Below are positions 54,675 through 63,403 of a stretch of DNA of 64,000 bases, in pieces. The notes beneath the pieces are model-generated. The model did not search any database, was not told the origin of the DNA, and saw only the letters and a list, made by a program, of their open reading frames with translations. A program made the position numbers and the translations under genes. The DNA is taken from the NCBI GenBank assembly GCA_017999895.1, contig JAGNKY010000001.1, forward strand, positions 154,715 to 218,714, in the 5' to 3' direction. The stretch comes from Bacteroidales bacterium (lineage in GTDB: Bacteria; Bacteroidota; Bacteroidia; Bacteroidales; VadinHA17). The first letter of the stretch is position 1; each line of letters begins with the position of its first letter.

Positions 54675-54679
54675 CTTTG
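54672..54679 (+). promoter_or_regulatory. Candidate ahcY -7 element (TAACTTTG)
   Basis: Matches TAnnTTTG and overlaps the ribF stop codon, 23 bp before the ahcY ATG. The matching -33 box is not clear, so read-through from ribF is also possible. Confidence 0.4.
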
Positions 54680-54702
54680 TAACTTATTTTAAACAATAAG
54701 AC

Positions 54703-56118
54703 ATGGACACTATTATAAAAACGCTTCCATATAAGATAAAGGACATTTCTCTTGCTGAGTTTGGAAGGAAAGAGATTGAAATAGCTGAAAAGGAAATGCC
54801 CGGTTTGCTTGCCATAAGGAACAAATATTCAAAAGAAAAGCCTTTAAGAGGTGCAAGAATTACAGGGTCATTACATATGACTATTCAGACTGCAGTTCTT
54901 ATTGAGACACTTGTTGAACTTGGAGCCGATGTAAGATGGGCAAGCTGCAATATTTTTTCCACTCAGGATCATGCTGCAGCCGCAATTGCACAGCGGGGAA
55001 TCCCTGTTTTTGCGTGGAAAGGGGAAACACTTGAAGACTACTGGTGGTGCACTGCCCAGGCTCTTTCGTTTCCCGGTGGAAAAGGCCCAAATCTCATTGT
55101 CGACGACGGTGGAGATGCTTCGCTCATGGTTCATCTCGGCTATAAAGGAGAAAATAATCCCTCAGTTCTTGACGCAAAGGCTGAAAGTAAAGAAGAGGCA
55201 ATAATACTGGAGACACTTAAAAAAATACATGCAGAAGACCCTGGCAAATGGCATAGAGTGGTGGCTGATCTTAATGGTATATCGGAAGAAACGACAACAG
55301 GTGTTCACAGGCTTTACAAGATGTTCGAAAACGGTGAACTTCTTGTTCCTGCAATTAATGTAAACGATTCCGTTACAAAATCCAAATTCGACAATCTTTA
55401 CGGCTGCAGAGAATCACTTGCCGATGGAATAAAAAGAGCCACCGGAGTTATGATTGCAGGTAAAGTTGTAGTTGTATGTGGTTATGGCGACGTGGGCAAG
55501 GGTTCTGCAAAATCAATGAGGTCGTTTGGAGCTCGGGTCATTATTACCGAAATAGATCCAATTTGTGCCCTCCAGGCTGCTATGGAAGGGTTTGAGGTTA
55601 AAACTGTCGAAGACACACTCGACGAAGGAAATATTTATGTAACAGCAACCGGAAACTGCGATATTATTACTATCGAACATATGCTCAAAATGAAGGACCA
55701 GACTATAGTCTGCAACATAGGACATTTCGATAATGAAATCCAGGTTGACAGATTGAATAATTATAAAGGAATAGAAAAAATAAACATTAAACCTCAGGTT
55801 GATAAATATATTTTCCCCGACGGGCATTCAATATATCTTCTTGCCGAAGGGAGGCTTGTAAACCTTGGATGTGCAACCGGCCATCCTTCCTTTGTTATGA
55901 GTAACTCCTTCAGTAATCAGGTGCTTGCACAAATTGATCTCTGGAAAAAGAATTATAAAACAGGTGTTTACAGACTACCTAAACACCTCGATGAGGAAGT
56001 TGCCAGGTTACATCTCGATCAGTTGGGCGTAAAACTTACAACTCTTACCAAAAAGCAGGCAAAATATATTGGAGTAAATATAGAAGGCCCCTATAAACCG
56101 GAGCATTATCGTTATTAA
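54703..56118 (+). CDS. ahcY: Adenosylhomocysteinase
   Basis: NAD-dependent hydrolysis of S-adenosylhomocysteine to adenosine and homocysteine, which removes the product of SAM-dependent methylation. The 471-residue protein shows [20 protein letters not shown], a substrate-domain signature, [11 protein letters not shown], and the NAD-binding [21 protein letters not shown]. It ends with the C-terminal KPEHYRY that is shared by the family. The length is normal for the longer bacterial form, which carries an insertion of about 40 residues. It is followed by a convergent lipoprotein gene. Confidence 0.97.
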   Translation: MDTIIKTLPYKIKDISLAEFGRKEIEIAEKEMPGLLAIRNKYSKEKPLRGARITGSLHMTIQTAVLIETLVELGADVRWASCNIFSTQDHAAAAIAQRGIPVFAWKGETLEDYWWCTAQALSFPGGKGPNLIVDDGGDASLMVHLGYKGENNPSVLDAKAESKEEAIILETLKKIHAEDPGKWHRVVADLNGISEETTTGVHRLYKMFENGELLVPAINVNDSVTKSKFDNLYGCRESLADGIKRATGVMIAGKVVVVCGYGDVGKGSAKSMRSFGARVIITEIDPICALQAAMEGFEVKTVEDTLDEGNIYVTATGNCDIITIEHMLKMKDQTIVCNIGHFDNEIQVDRLNNYKGIEKINIKPQVDKYIFPDGHSIYLLAEGRLVNLGCATGHPSFVMSNSFSNQVLAQIDLWKKNYKTGVYRLPKHLDEEVARLHLDQLGVKLTTLTKKQAKYIGVNIEGPYKPEHYRY

Positions 56119-56131
56119 TAGCTTTCAATTT

Positions 56132-56608
56132 TCAATAATTCCATACATGCAAGGTTGTCCCGTTAAAGGAAACATTGTAGTTTTTTAACGGATATTTTCC
56201 TACACCTGAATAAGGAGCACCTCCCGCAGGGAGAGCGTAAGAAGTTCCACATTCAGGACATATTGCAAAATTACCATCAATGTTTACTTTTACACTTAAG
56301 TGGCTCGTGGAATAATCGTGCGGACATGTTCTGTCGTAAGCAAAAAACTGATCGAGAGTAGCTCTGTAAATAATAATACCGTTATTGTTATATCCCGCAG
56401 CTGCACTTCCTAAATTGTTAGTCTGATAAGTAACAATTACCGAATTACACACAGCGTTAAGGTCAAAAAATAATGGATCACTGAGACTGATATAAAAATC
56501 AACATAAACATCCGGTATTACATCATTCTTTTCATTGCTGCATGAAGTTACAATGATTAATACGATAACAAATAATTCTAAAAATATTATTTTTGATTTA
56601 TGATTCAT
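56132..56608 (-). CDS. Lipoprotein with Rieske-like fold and atypical C-H/C-C ligand set
   Basis: A 158-residue lipoprotein (lipobox VTSC, Cys23). Its C-terminal half resembles a Rieske domain: TCPHDYSTS gives Cys95 and His97, CPECGTSYALPAGG gives Cys117 and Cys120, and GKYPLKNYNVSFNGTTLHV is a Rieske-like beta-strand end. A true Rieske site is CxH...CxxH, but here the last His is Cys. A three-Cys, one-His [2Fe-2S] cluster, as in mitoNEET, or a zinc site are possibilities. Function is unknown, and no partner oxygenase or cytochrome is nearby. Confidence 0.7.
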   Translation of the reverse strand: MNHKSKIIFLELFVIVLIIVTSCSNEKNDVIPDVYVDFYISLSDPLFFDLNAVCNSVIVTYQTNNLGSAAAGYNNNGIIIYRATLDQFFAYDRTCPHDYSTSHLSVKVNIDGNFAICPECGTSYALPAGGAPYSGVGKYPLKNYNVSFNGTTLHVWNY

Positions 56609-56677
56609 TTATTTTAAAATCGGTTAAAATTACAACCGAAGTTTGAAAATTTTACATTGATAATATAATTTATTTCC

Positions 56678-57058
56678 ATGAAGAAGCTAATGTTTTTTTT
56701 AATAACATCAATTATTACATTTTCTTTCATTGGTGTTTCTCCATGTGAGGCGCAACAAAAGCCCAGGACAAAAGGGAAGAATCCGGAAAAAGAACTTTTC
56801 GGAAATAAGAGGAGAACTAAAGTCGTTGAGTCAAGAGCTGTAGTAAAGAAAAAGAAAGAGCAACAGAAAAGAGAAGAAAAAGTGAAGAAAGAATATAACA
56901 AATATGTTAAGGATTCAAGAAAAAGAGCTTTCCAGATACAGACACCCGAAGTACAGGCCCGAATGAAACAAGATAGGAAAAATATTGCAGCCAGAGAAAA
57001 AGAACGGGAAAAGAAAACAAATGCTGCAACAAGGAAAGCTGCAAAAAAATACAAATAA
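56678..57058 (+). CDS. Small secreted lysine/arginine-rich protein of unknown function
   Basis: I do not recognise a family. The 126-residue protein has a clear signal peptide (MKKLMFFLITSIITFSFIG..., cleavage near CEAQQ) followed by an extremely basic, low-complexity mature part with many Lys, Arg, Glu and Gln residues, likely helical. A Val-rich patch (KVVESRAVV) near residue 50 separates two charged blocks. It is flanked by short intergenic regions, divergent from the Rieske-like lipoprotein, and precedes greA with 132 bp between. It could bind acidic cell-wall or polysaccharide components, but nothing shows this. Confidence 0.65.
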   Translation: MKKLMFFLITSIITFSFIGVSPCEAQQKPRTKGKNPEKELFGNKRRTKVVESRAVVKKKKEQQKREEKVKKEYNKYVKDSRKRAFQIQTPEVQARMKQDRKNIAAREKEREKKTNAATRKAAKKYK

Positions 57059-57098
57059 TTTAAATTGCTGAAAAACATTATAAAAGTAACTTATTTTT

Positions 57099-57128
57099 TT
57101 TGCTTTTATAAAAAAAATTATATTTTTG
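57099..57128 (+). promoter_or_regulatory. Candidate greA promoter (TTTG-N18-TATTTTTG)
   Basis: TTTG (57099-57102) and TATTTTTG (57121-57128) are separated by 18 bp, close to the Bacteroidota norm. TTATAAAAG at 57078-57086 and CTTTTATAA at 57103-57111 form an inverted repeat overlapping the -33 region. Confidence 0.6.
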
Positions 57129-57141
57129 TACTTATGAAGAG

Positions 57142-57173
57142 TTCCGGAAATGCCGGAATTCTTCTTCTTTTTT
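57142..57173 (+). terminator. Hairpin plus T tract in the greA leader
   Basis: TTCCGG (57142-57147) pairs with CCGGAA (57153-57158) around a 5-nt loop, followed by a pyrimidine tract ending in six T residues (57159-57173). It lies between the promoter and the greA ATG, so it could be an early terminator in the transcript. The same stretch also encodes a possible 13-codon ORF (57134-57175), which I do not assert. Confidence 0.5.
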
Positions 57174-57190
57174 AATTCAATTTAATTCAA

Positions 57191-57664
57191 ATGGCTGAAA
57201 CTGTTTACATTACGAGAGAAGGTTTGCAAAAACTCAAGGATGAGCTTGATCAGCTTAGAAATGTTGAAAGGCCTCAGATAGCTAAGATGTTATCTGAAGC
57301 GAAGGAAAAGGGAGACCTTACAGAGAATGCAGAGTATTCTGCTGCAAAAGAGGCCCAGTCAATGCTCGAGCTTAAAATTTCAAAACTTGAAGATCTTATT
57401 GCAAGGTCGAGGATTATAGATGAGTCCCAAATTGATACTTCCACAGTAAGAATCCTGAACAAGGTTAAAATCAGGAATATATCCAATAATGCTGTTATGG
57501 AATATCAAATTGTGCCGGAAAGCGAAGCGAATCTCAAGGAGGGGAAAATAGCTGTGAATTCACCAATTGCACAAGGGCTGATTGGAAAGAAAGTCGGTGA
57601 AGTGGTTGATATTAAAGTACCTTCCGGCATTATGAGTTTTGAAATTATGTCTATTTCAAGTTAA
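57191..57664 (+). CDS. greA: Transcription elongation factor GreA
   Basis: Rescues backtracked RNA polymerase by stimulating transcript cleavage. In the 157-residue protein, the N-terminal coiled coil (about 1-75) carries the tip acidic residues in GDLTENAEYSAAKEAQ and ends with LEDLIARSRI. The C-terminal FKBP-like domain (about 80-157) has GLIGKKVGEVVDIKVPSG. The length is typical. It sits 14 bp before the HIT gene, with a promoter and hairpin upstream. Confidence 0.95.
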   Translation: MAETVYITREGLQKLKDELDQLRNVERPQIAKMLSEAKEKGDLTENAEYSAAKEAQSMLELKISKLEDLIARSRIIDESQIDTSTVRILNKVKIRNISNNAVMEYQIVPESEANLKEGKIAVNSPIAQGLIGKKVGEVVDIKVPSGIMSFEIMSISS

Positions 57665-57678
57665 TAAATATTATAAAA

Positions 57679-58086
57679 ATGGCATCAATTTTCACAAGAA
57701 TAATCAATGGTGAAATACCATGTTACAAGGTTGCCGAAGACAATAATTATTTCGCATTCCTTGATATCAATCCACTCACAAAGGGTCATACTCTTGTAGT
57801 TCCTAAAAAAGAAGTTGATTATATTTTTGACCTCGATGATGATACCTATACGGGCTTGATGCTTTTTTCAAAAAAGGTTGCACGCGCAATTGAAAAAGAG
57901 ATCCCATGCAATCGAATCGGAGTTGTGGTTGTGGGGCTTGAAGTTCCTCATGTACATATTCATCTTGTGCCCATGAATACCATGGATGATATCAATTTCA
58001 AAAATCCCAAACTTAGGCTTACACATGAAGAATTCAAATCAATTGCTGAGAAGATTTCGAAAAGATTTTCCACACTTTGGAATTAA
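57679..58086 (+). CDS. HIT family nucleotide-binding protein
   Basis: A 135-residue histidine-triad hydrolase or transferase of nucleotide conjugates. The N-terminal FTRIINGEIPCYKVAED-like motif, LTKGHTLVVPKKEV and the catalytic triad HVHIHLVPM are present. It fits the HinT-like branch. The substrate is not resolved. It starts 14 bp after greA and may share its transcript. Confidence 0.9.
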   Translation: MASIFTRIINGEIPCYKVAEDNNYFAFLDINPLTKGHTLVVPKKEVDYIFDLDDDTYTGLMLFSKKVARAIEKEIPCNRIGVVVVGLEVPHVHIHLVPMNTMDDINFKNPKLRLTHEEFKSIAEKISKRFSTLWN

Positions 58087-58151
58087 GTATATAGTTTTTT
58101 TATAAATACGGCATGATTTTCTAACTTTGAATGGTTGGTTGATCTCGCTGC

Positions 58152-58859
58152 ATGGATTATTTTTATGATCTGATTGATGATTTTTTGTCGCTCCTGTTTC
58201 CAAGGATTTGTTATGGATGCGGGGAGCATCTTCTGAGAAATGAGAAATTAATTTGTACAAATTGTTTTGTTTCAATCCCACGTACTGATTTTCACCTTCG
58301 GGAAGATAATCCTGTTTCAAAGCTTTTCTGGGGCCGGTGTAAGATTGAAAAGGCTGCAGCTTTCTCGTATTATACGAAGGGAAGCAGAATAAGGAATATA
58401 ATTCACGCAATAAAATATGACGGAGTTAGAGAACTTGGGGAAGAGATGGGTAAGATATATGGTGAAGTGCTTAATGAAAATGACTTTTTCAAAGGGATTG
58501 ACGTTCTTGTACCTGTTCCTTTGCACCCGACACGACAAAGAAAGAGAGGTTTTAACCAGAGTGAGATGATTTGTAATGGTATATCCAAGGTGACAGAAAT
58601 CCCTGTAAACACTTCTTTATTAAATAGAATTTCATTTTCAGGCAGTCAAACAAGCCGTTCGAGATATGACAGATGGCTTAACGTTGGAGGTATCTTCGGA
58701 ATAAATGATGCCGAATCTTCAAGCTTAAAAGGTAAACATATTCTTCTTGTTGACGATGTGATTACAACGGGTTCAACGATTGAGTCGTGCGTTGAAGAGC
58801 TTTTAAAAATTGAAGATATCAGAGTAAGTGTGATAGCTCTTGGTTATACAACGATATAA
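58152..58859 (+). CDS. comF: ComF family phosphoribosyltransferase-like protein
   Basis: A 235-residue protein linked to DNA uptake in competent bacteria. It has an N-terminal zinc-binding cluster (CYGCGEHL, then CTNC) and a PRTase domain with KRGFNQSEMI and the PRPP loop HILLVDDVITTGST near the C-terminus. It lies convergently with ruvC, the two stops abutting at 58859-58860. A TAACTTTG box lies at 58122-58129, but without a clear -33 box. Confidence 0.9.
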   Translation: MDYFYDLIDDFLSLLFPRICYGCGEHLLRNEKLICTNCFVSIPRTDFHLREDNPVSKLFWGRCKIEKAAAFSYYTKGSRIRNIIHAIKYDGVRELGEEMGKIYGEVLNENDFFKGIDVLVPVPLHPTRQRKRGFNQSEMICNGISKVTEIPVNTSLLNRISFSGSQTSRSRYDRWLNVGGIFGINDAESSSLKGKHILLVDDVITTGSTIESCVEELLKIEDIRVSVIALGYTTI

Positions 58860-59423
58860 TCAACTTATTCGTTCGGGATTTTTATTTATGAATTCCTTCC
58901 AGCTTTTGAAACTTTTATCGTCGCTATGTAGATTTTTATTCTGGAAATAGTGGCATAATGCTGCAGCCAGCCCATCGGTAGCATCGAGAATTATTTCTTC
59001 TTCCCTGAATTTTAATATATTCATAAGCATATAAGCTACCTGTTCTTTAGTAGCTGAACCACGACCTGTAATTGACATCTTGATTTTTCTTGGGGCATAT
59101 TCGAAAACCGGGATGGAGCGCGATAAAGCCGCTGATATTGCGGCGCCCTGTGCTCTTCCAAGTTTCAACATAGATTGTACATTCTTTCCATAGAAAGGAG
59201 ATTCAATAGCCAGTTCGTCAGGGTGATATTCATCAATCAGTCCGGTCGTTCTTTCGAAAATATGTTTGATCTTTAAAAAATGGTCGTTGAACTTTGAAAG
59301 TTCAATCACGCCAAGAGTAATAAGTCGCGGCCCCGATTCTGAAGCTGAAATGATTCCATAGCCTGTGATACTGGTCCCAGGGTCTATGCCAAGAATAATT
59401 TTTTCCTTAAGTAAGGGTTTCAA
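58860..59423 (-). CDS. ruvC: Crossover junction endodeoxyribonuclease RuvC
   Basis: Resolves Holliday junctions after recombination. The 187-residue protein shows the catalytic Asp14 in ILGIDPGTSITGYG, the Glu in ELAIESPFYGKN, then VFEYAPRKIKMSITGRGSATKEQV and the acidic ILDATDGLAAALCHY end. It starts just after (3 bp) the S41 peptidase gene, so they are probably coexpressed. ruvA and ruvB are not in the window. Confidence 0.94.
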   Translation of the reverse strand: MKPLLKEKIILGIDPGTSITGYGIISASESGPRLITLGVIELSKFNDHFLKIKHIFERTTGLIDEYHPDELAIESPFYGKNVQSMLKLGRAQGAAISAALSRSIPVFEYAPRKIKMSITGRGSATKEQVAYMLMNILKFREEEIILDATDGLAAALCHYFQNKNLHSDDKSFKSWKEFINKNPERIS

Positions 59424-59426
59424 TTC

Positions 59427-60746
59427 TTATTTTATATTTAACAATTCTTTGTTAACAATATAAGTATTGTTCATCAGGCCTGCTTTTTCGGCAAAATATC
59501 GGCTTTTCGTCCAGGGATAAATGCTCTTGGTGGAAAATGAGCCGTTTTCGATATAAAAGACTGCTTCTTTGAAGCATAATTCATTAATATCGCCCCAGTC
59601 GTGGGTAATGTCGTCGGTTACATATTTATCAGGAGGGAAGCCGCTGTAATAATCACCAAAATCTGTACTGTTAACTATCTTGAATGTTACAGGTGCAAAA
59701 ATATATTTTTGCTGATAACCCCACACGTTCATGCCAGTAGGTTTTCCATTTGTTGTGTCGCCTATGCAAATTACATTCATATAAGGTTTAAGTCCGTTAA
59801 TAATTACTTCGCTCGCCGATGCTGTTTCGCGTGTACATATAACGACAAGCCTTGTGAGATTAAGTGCGGAATCAGGATGTATTTTCATGAAGTACAAAGT
59901 ATCGTTTTCCGAATTTTTTTTGTCTTCATTAAAAATTGTCTTTATAAACACTCTTGATTCGAGTTGGCCGGCAATCTGACTTGCGAGTTGTGTTGCAACA
60001 TCCAGAATTCCACCCGTGTTATATCGGAGATCAAGAATGAGATCTTTTACATCATTTTGTTTAAATTTTGCAAAAGCAACTTTAAGTTCATGAGGAGAGG
60101 GCTCAATGAACTCATTGAAGACTAGGTATCCCGTTTTTCCTGAAGAAAGGTTAAGGGTTGTGTCGAGAATTACTGAATTGAGAGCGAATTTTTTCTTGGT
60201 AGAAGTTATTAAAGAATCTTTACCTTGCGGTGTCTGGAAAAGAAATGTATTTGTAATTCCTTCAGTTGAAGGGCCTATTAACTGGTTATATCTATCTGCA
60301 TTGCCAGAAATGAACACAGGTGCAAGTTCAACGCCATTTAGTTTTTTAATTATCCATCCCCTTCTTACGCCAAATGAATAGAGCGGGGAGTTTTTATATA
60401 TCATAACTATTCTCACTTTCCCATCATTATCGAGCCCCATTCGTATCCCATGTCCGACGAAGCTACCTTCCATTGAGGCTATGAATTCATAGAAATCTGC
60501 AACAAAACTCCATCTGTCGTATTGTTTATACCGCAATACTTCCATCAGGGCATAAGGATTTTCATAATCAGTTGCTTTCACTTCAGGAATATTTTTGTTC
60601 CACAGGTACCATTCCTGCATTAGTTCATATAATGCCTCATTTGCTTTTCTTTCGGCTGAAGTGTTTGTAACCGGTGTTATCTCTTCTTTCTGGCAGGAAA
60701 TGACTATAAAAAGGGAAAAAATTAATAACCTCAGAGTTTTTTTCAT
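59427..60746 (-). CDS. S41 family peptidase lipoprotein
   Basis: A 439-residue periplasmic processing-protease-like lipoprotein (lipobox VISC, Cys18). A helical N-terminal part (about 30-90) precedes a PDZ-like region (about 95-150, IYKNSPLYSFGVRRGWIIKKLNG). The S41 domain (about 195-390) has DLILDLRYNTGGILDVATQLAS and the catalytic Ser segment RETASASEVIINGLKPY, with GKPTGMNVWG after it. Tail-specific proteolysis of exported proteins is inferred. It precedes ruvC with 3 bp between. Confidence 0.92.
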   Translation of the reverse strand: MKKTLRLLIFSLFIVISCQKEEITPVTNTSAERKANEALYELMQEWYLWNKNIPEVKATDYENPYALMEVLRYKQYDRWSFVADFYEFIASMEGSFVGHGIRMGLDNDGKVRIVMIYKNSPLYSFGVRRGWIIKKLNGVELAPVFISGNADRYNQLIGPSTEGITNTFLFQTPQGKDSLITSTKKKFALNSVILDTTLNLSSGKTGYLVFNEFIEPSPHELKVAFAKFKQNDVKDLILDLRYNTGGILDVATQLASQIAGQLESRVFIKTIFNEDKKNSENDTLYFMKIHPDSALNLTRLVVICTRETASASEVIINGLKPYMNVICIGDTTNGKPTGMNVWGYQQKYIFAPVTFKIVNSTDFGDYYSGFPPDKYVTDDITHDWGDINELCFKEAVFYIENGSFSTKSIYPWTKSRYFAEKAGLMNNTYIVNKELLNIK

Positions 60747-60798
60747 TGGATAACAATAATTATTTAGTTTATATTTTTAACCTCATATATTTGTGCAA

Positions 60799-61689
60799 TT
60801 AATATGTCATTTTGATTTTTCGATTCTGGATTAAAATACCCGTAATTATTAATATTAAACCTAAAGGGGTTGTGTAATAAACGGGTTCGTTTATAATAAA
60901 GTATAAAAAGAATAATGAAAGGAATGGAGCTAAATAAACGAGATTACATATCCTATCAGTTGTTTCGGCAAGCTGTAGTGCTTTTAGCCAGAAAAGAAAA
61001 GTAATCCCCATCTCAAAAATTCCCACGTATACTGAAGCAACTATCCCTTTAAATCCTGATATATTATCCCAATGACTGGTTAATGTGATAGCGATAATAA
61101 GATAAACGGAAGCAGAAAGAAAGTTAGTGAATAGTTTGACAGCCTCGTCGCGTTTATCTCTCAAATTGAATATAAAGTAAAGAGACCATAATATCGAACT
61201 TCCTGCGGCGAGAAAAACACCTAACGGATTGGAGCTACCGGTTTTAAAAGGATGACCTTGAGACGAGACAACATAAACGCCGGCAAAGCTTATAAAGAGA
61301 GCAAGAAAACTCCTGGCCGGAATTTTTTGCTTCAGCAGGGGAACTGACAGGAAAACAAGCACTATAGGCCAGATCATATTTAATGGCTGAGCTACTTGCC
61401 CTGGCAAAAGTGTATAAGCCTTAAGTAGAATTAAATAATAGAGGAATGGATTTAAAAATCCAAGCAGAATGGAAGTTAAAAGTTCCTGCGGCGTTGTTGC
61501 GGCAAGAAGATGAAGTTTATTACCGATGACAATGACAACAAAGAGAACAAACGTCGAAGTAAATGTGGCAATAGAAAGCATTGTTAGCACATCGAGTTCG
61601 CCGAGTCCGATTTTAAATACAGTTGGTATGGTTGACCAGAACAGCACAGCCACGCCGGCGTATAAATATGATTGTTTCGACCTTGTCAT
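60799..61689 (-). CDS. EamA/DMT family transporter
   Basis: Inner-membrane transporter of the drug/metabolite superfamily. The 296 residues contain about ten hydrophobic helices in two repeated EamA halves, with a typical repeat start GVAVLFWSTIPTVFKIGL at the N-terminus and LGVFLAAGSSILWSLYFIFN near residue 150. It ends with a basic QNRKIKMTY segment. The substrate is unknown. It is preceded by serS on the same strand with a 22-bp gap. Confidence 0.88.
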   Translation of the reverse strand: MTRSKQSYLYAGVAVLFWSTIPTVFKIGLGELDVLTMLSIATFTSTFVLFVVIVIGNKLHLLAATTPQELLTSILLGFLNPFLYYLILLKAYTLLPGQVAQPLNMIWPIVLVFLSVPLLKQKIPARSFLALFISFAGVYVVSSQGHPFKTGSSNPLGVFLAAGSSILWSLYFIFNLRDKRDEAVKLFTNFLSASVYLIIAITLTSHWDNISGFKGIVASVYVGIFEMGITFLFWLKALQLAETTDRICNLVYLAPFLSLFFLYFIINEPVYYTTPLGLILIITGILIQNRKIKMTY

Positions 61690-61711
61690 TGTCAGGTGTG
61701 AATTAAAAACT

Positions 61712-62986
61712 TCAGTTTATAATATCAAAACCTGTATAAGACAAAAGTATTTCGGGTATAGCAATGCCTGAATCGGTCTGGTTGTTTTCTATAATTGCAG
61801 CTACTATTCTGGGGAGCGCAAGAGCACTTCCATTTAATGTATGCACCAGCCGTGTTTGTTTGCTGTTTTTTTCTTTAAATCTGCATTTCAGTCGGTTAGC
61901 CTGAAAAGATTCGAAATTTGAGACAGAACTTACTTCGAGCCATTTTTTCTGAGCTTCCGACCACACTTCAAAGTCATAAGTGAGAGCTGATGAAAATGAC
62001 ATATCTCCTCCGCAAAGACGCATGATTCTGTAAGGTAGTCCGAGCTTTAAAACAAGGTTTTCAACATGCGATACCATCTCATCGAGTGATTCGTATGAAT
62101 GGTCGGGGTGAGCTATTTGGACTATTTCGACTTTATCGAACTGATGAACACGATTAAGCCCTCTCACATGTGCTCCCCATGAACCAGCTTCACGGCGGAA
62201 GCATGGAGTATATGCTATCATTTTAATAGGGAGTTCGTCACCATTAAGAATTACATCTCTGAAAATATTAGTCACAGGTACTTCGGCAGTAGGTATAAGA
62301 TAAAAATTATCGGCCGTTACATGATACATTTGTCCTTCCTTGTCGGGAATCTGACCTGTTCCAAAGCCTGATTCTTCATTTACAAGAATTGGTGGCAGTA
62401 CTTCATTGTAACCTGCTTTTTCACCTTCGTCGAGGAAGAATCTTATTAATGCTCTTTCCAGTTTTGCACCTTTACCTTTGAAGAGAGGGAAACCGGCTCC
62501 GGTTAATTTTGTGCCGAGTTCAAAATCGACTATATTATATTTTTTTATTAACTCCCAGTGAGGCAAGGCATTGTCAGGGAGTTTTTTAATTACACCCCCT
62601 TCTCTCACTTTTACATTGTCATCGGCTCCACGGCCGGGATTAACCGATTGGTGAGGAAGGTTCGGCAGATTTATTAATGCAGCTTTCAGTTCATTGTCAA
62701 TAACAGCCAGTTGCTCAGTGAGTTTTTTGGCATTTTCCTTAAGCGTTAAGGTTTTCGATTTTGCCTCTTCAGCTTCATCTGTCTTCCCACTTTTAACAAG
62801 GTTGCCGATTTCTCTCGAAAGTCTGTTTATTTCCGCCAGAAGGAAATCAGCCTGTTTCTGAGTTTCTCTTCGAAGTGAGTCAAGCTCAAGTATTTTTTCG
62901 ACAACAGGCTTTGCATCGTAATTTTTTATTTTTAAACGTTCAATTACAAAATCACTTTTTTCACGTATAAGATTAAGTGTAAGCAT
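61712..62986 (-). CDS. serS: Seryl-tRNA synthetase
   Basis: Charges tRNA-Ser. The 424-residue protein has an N-terminal coiled-coil tRNA-binding arm (about 30-105, rich in Lys, Glu and Leu) and a class II catalytic domain. Motif 2 is in YTPCFRREAGSWG and motif 3 in NGSALALPRIVAAIIENNQ. YLIPTAEVPVTN contains the class conserved serine-site loop. The length matches bacterial SerRS. Serine supply is relevant to the tryptophan and cysteine genes, but no direct link is visible. Confidence 0.97.
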   Translation of the reverse strand: MLTLNLIREKSDFVIERLKIKNYDAKPVVEKILELDSLRRETQKQADFLLAEINRLSREIGNLVKSGKTDEAEEAKSKTLTLKENAKKLTEQLAVIDNELKAALINLPNLPHQSVNPGRGADDNVKVREGGVIKKLPDNALPHWELIKKYNIVDFELGTKLTGAGFPLFKGKGAKLERALIRFFLDEGEKAGYNEVLPPILVNEESGFGTGQIPDKEGQMYHVTADNFYLIPTAEVPVTNIFRDVILNGDELPIKMIAYTPCFRREAGSWGAHVRGLNRVHQFDKVEIVQIAHPDHSYESLDEMVSHVENLVLKLGLPYRIMRLCGGDMSFSSALTYDFEVWSEAQKKWLEVSSVSNFESFQANRLKCRFKEKNSKQTRLVHTLNGSALALPRIVAAIIENNQTDSGIAIPEILLSYTGFDIIN

Positions 62987-63008
62987 AACACAAAATAATA
63001 AAATAAAA

Positions 63009-63028
63009 AGCAGGTTGATAAACCTGCT
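63009..63028 (-). terminator. Terminator of the rplU-rpmA transcript
   Basis: On the minus strand an 8-bp stem, AGCAGGTT and AACCTGCT, closes a 4-nt TATC loop and is followed by TTTTTATTTTATT. It lies between rpmA and serS. Confidence 0.8.
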
Positions 63029-63098
63029 ATAAAATTATAAAAAACTTAGTTGCTAAATGTTCTGTCTCTTATAAATAATCTATTCCGCAGGAAGAAGA

Positions 63099-63362
63099 TT
63101 ATTCGTTATTTATAGGTTTTATTGAAACGTATGACTTGTTACCTTTTTTCTTTGTAAAAATTACTTCACCGTCAACGAGTGCAAAAAGAGTATGATCCCT
63201 TCCCATTCCTACGTTAAACCCGGGATGGTGAACCGTTCCTCTCTGGCGTACTAATATATTTCCCGCCTTTGCAAACTCACCTCCGAAAAGTTTTATGCCG
63301 AGTCTTTTACTTTCCGATTCCCTTCCGTTGCGTGAACTTCCTGCTCCTTTTTTGTGTGCCAT
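63099..63362 (-). CDS. rpmA: 50S ribosomal protein L27
   Basis: Component of the large ribosomal subunit near the peptidyl-transferase centre. The 87-residue protein begins [22 protein letters not shown] and contains the L27 signature [15 protein letters not shown]. It follows rplU by 41 bp, the usual order. Its N-terminus lacks the cleaved leader peptide found in some Firmicutes. Confidence 0.97.
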   Translation of the reverse strand: MAHKKGAGSSRNGRESESKRLGIKLFGGEFAKAGNILVRQRGTVHHPGFNVGMGRDHTLFALVDGEVIFTKKKGNKSYVSIKPINNE

Positions 63363-63403
63363 ATTGTTAATAGTTTAACAAAGATTTTGATTTTTGTGTA
63401 AAA

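Noticed and set aside
56614..57078. A 154-codon minus-strand frame over the basic secreted protein gene
   Set aside because: Its Phe/Ser-rich composition is the complement of Lys/Arg codons on the plus strand. The plus-strand ORF has a signal peptide and is preferred.
57134..57175. A 13-codon ORF in the greA leader
   Set aside because: Short, without a codon bias for one amino acid beyond a Leu run that the T tract explains. Not enough to call a regulatory leader peptide.
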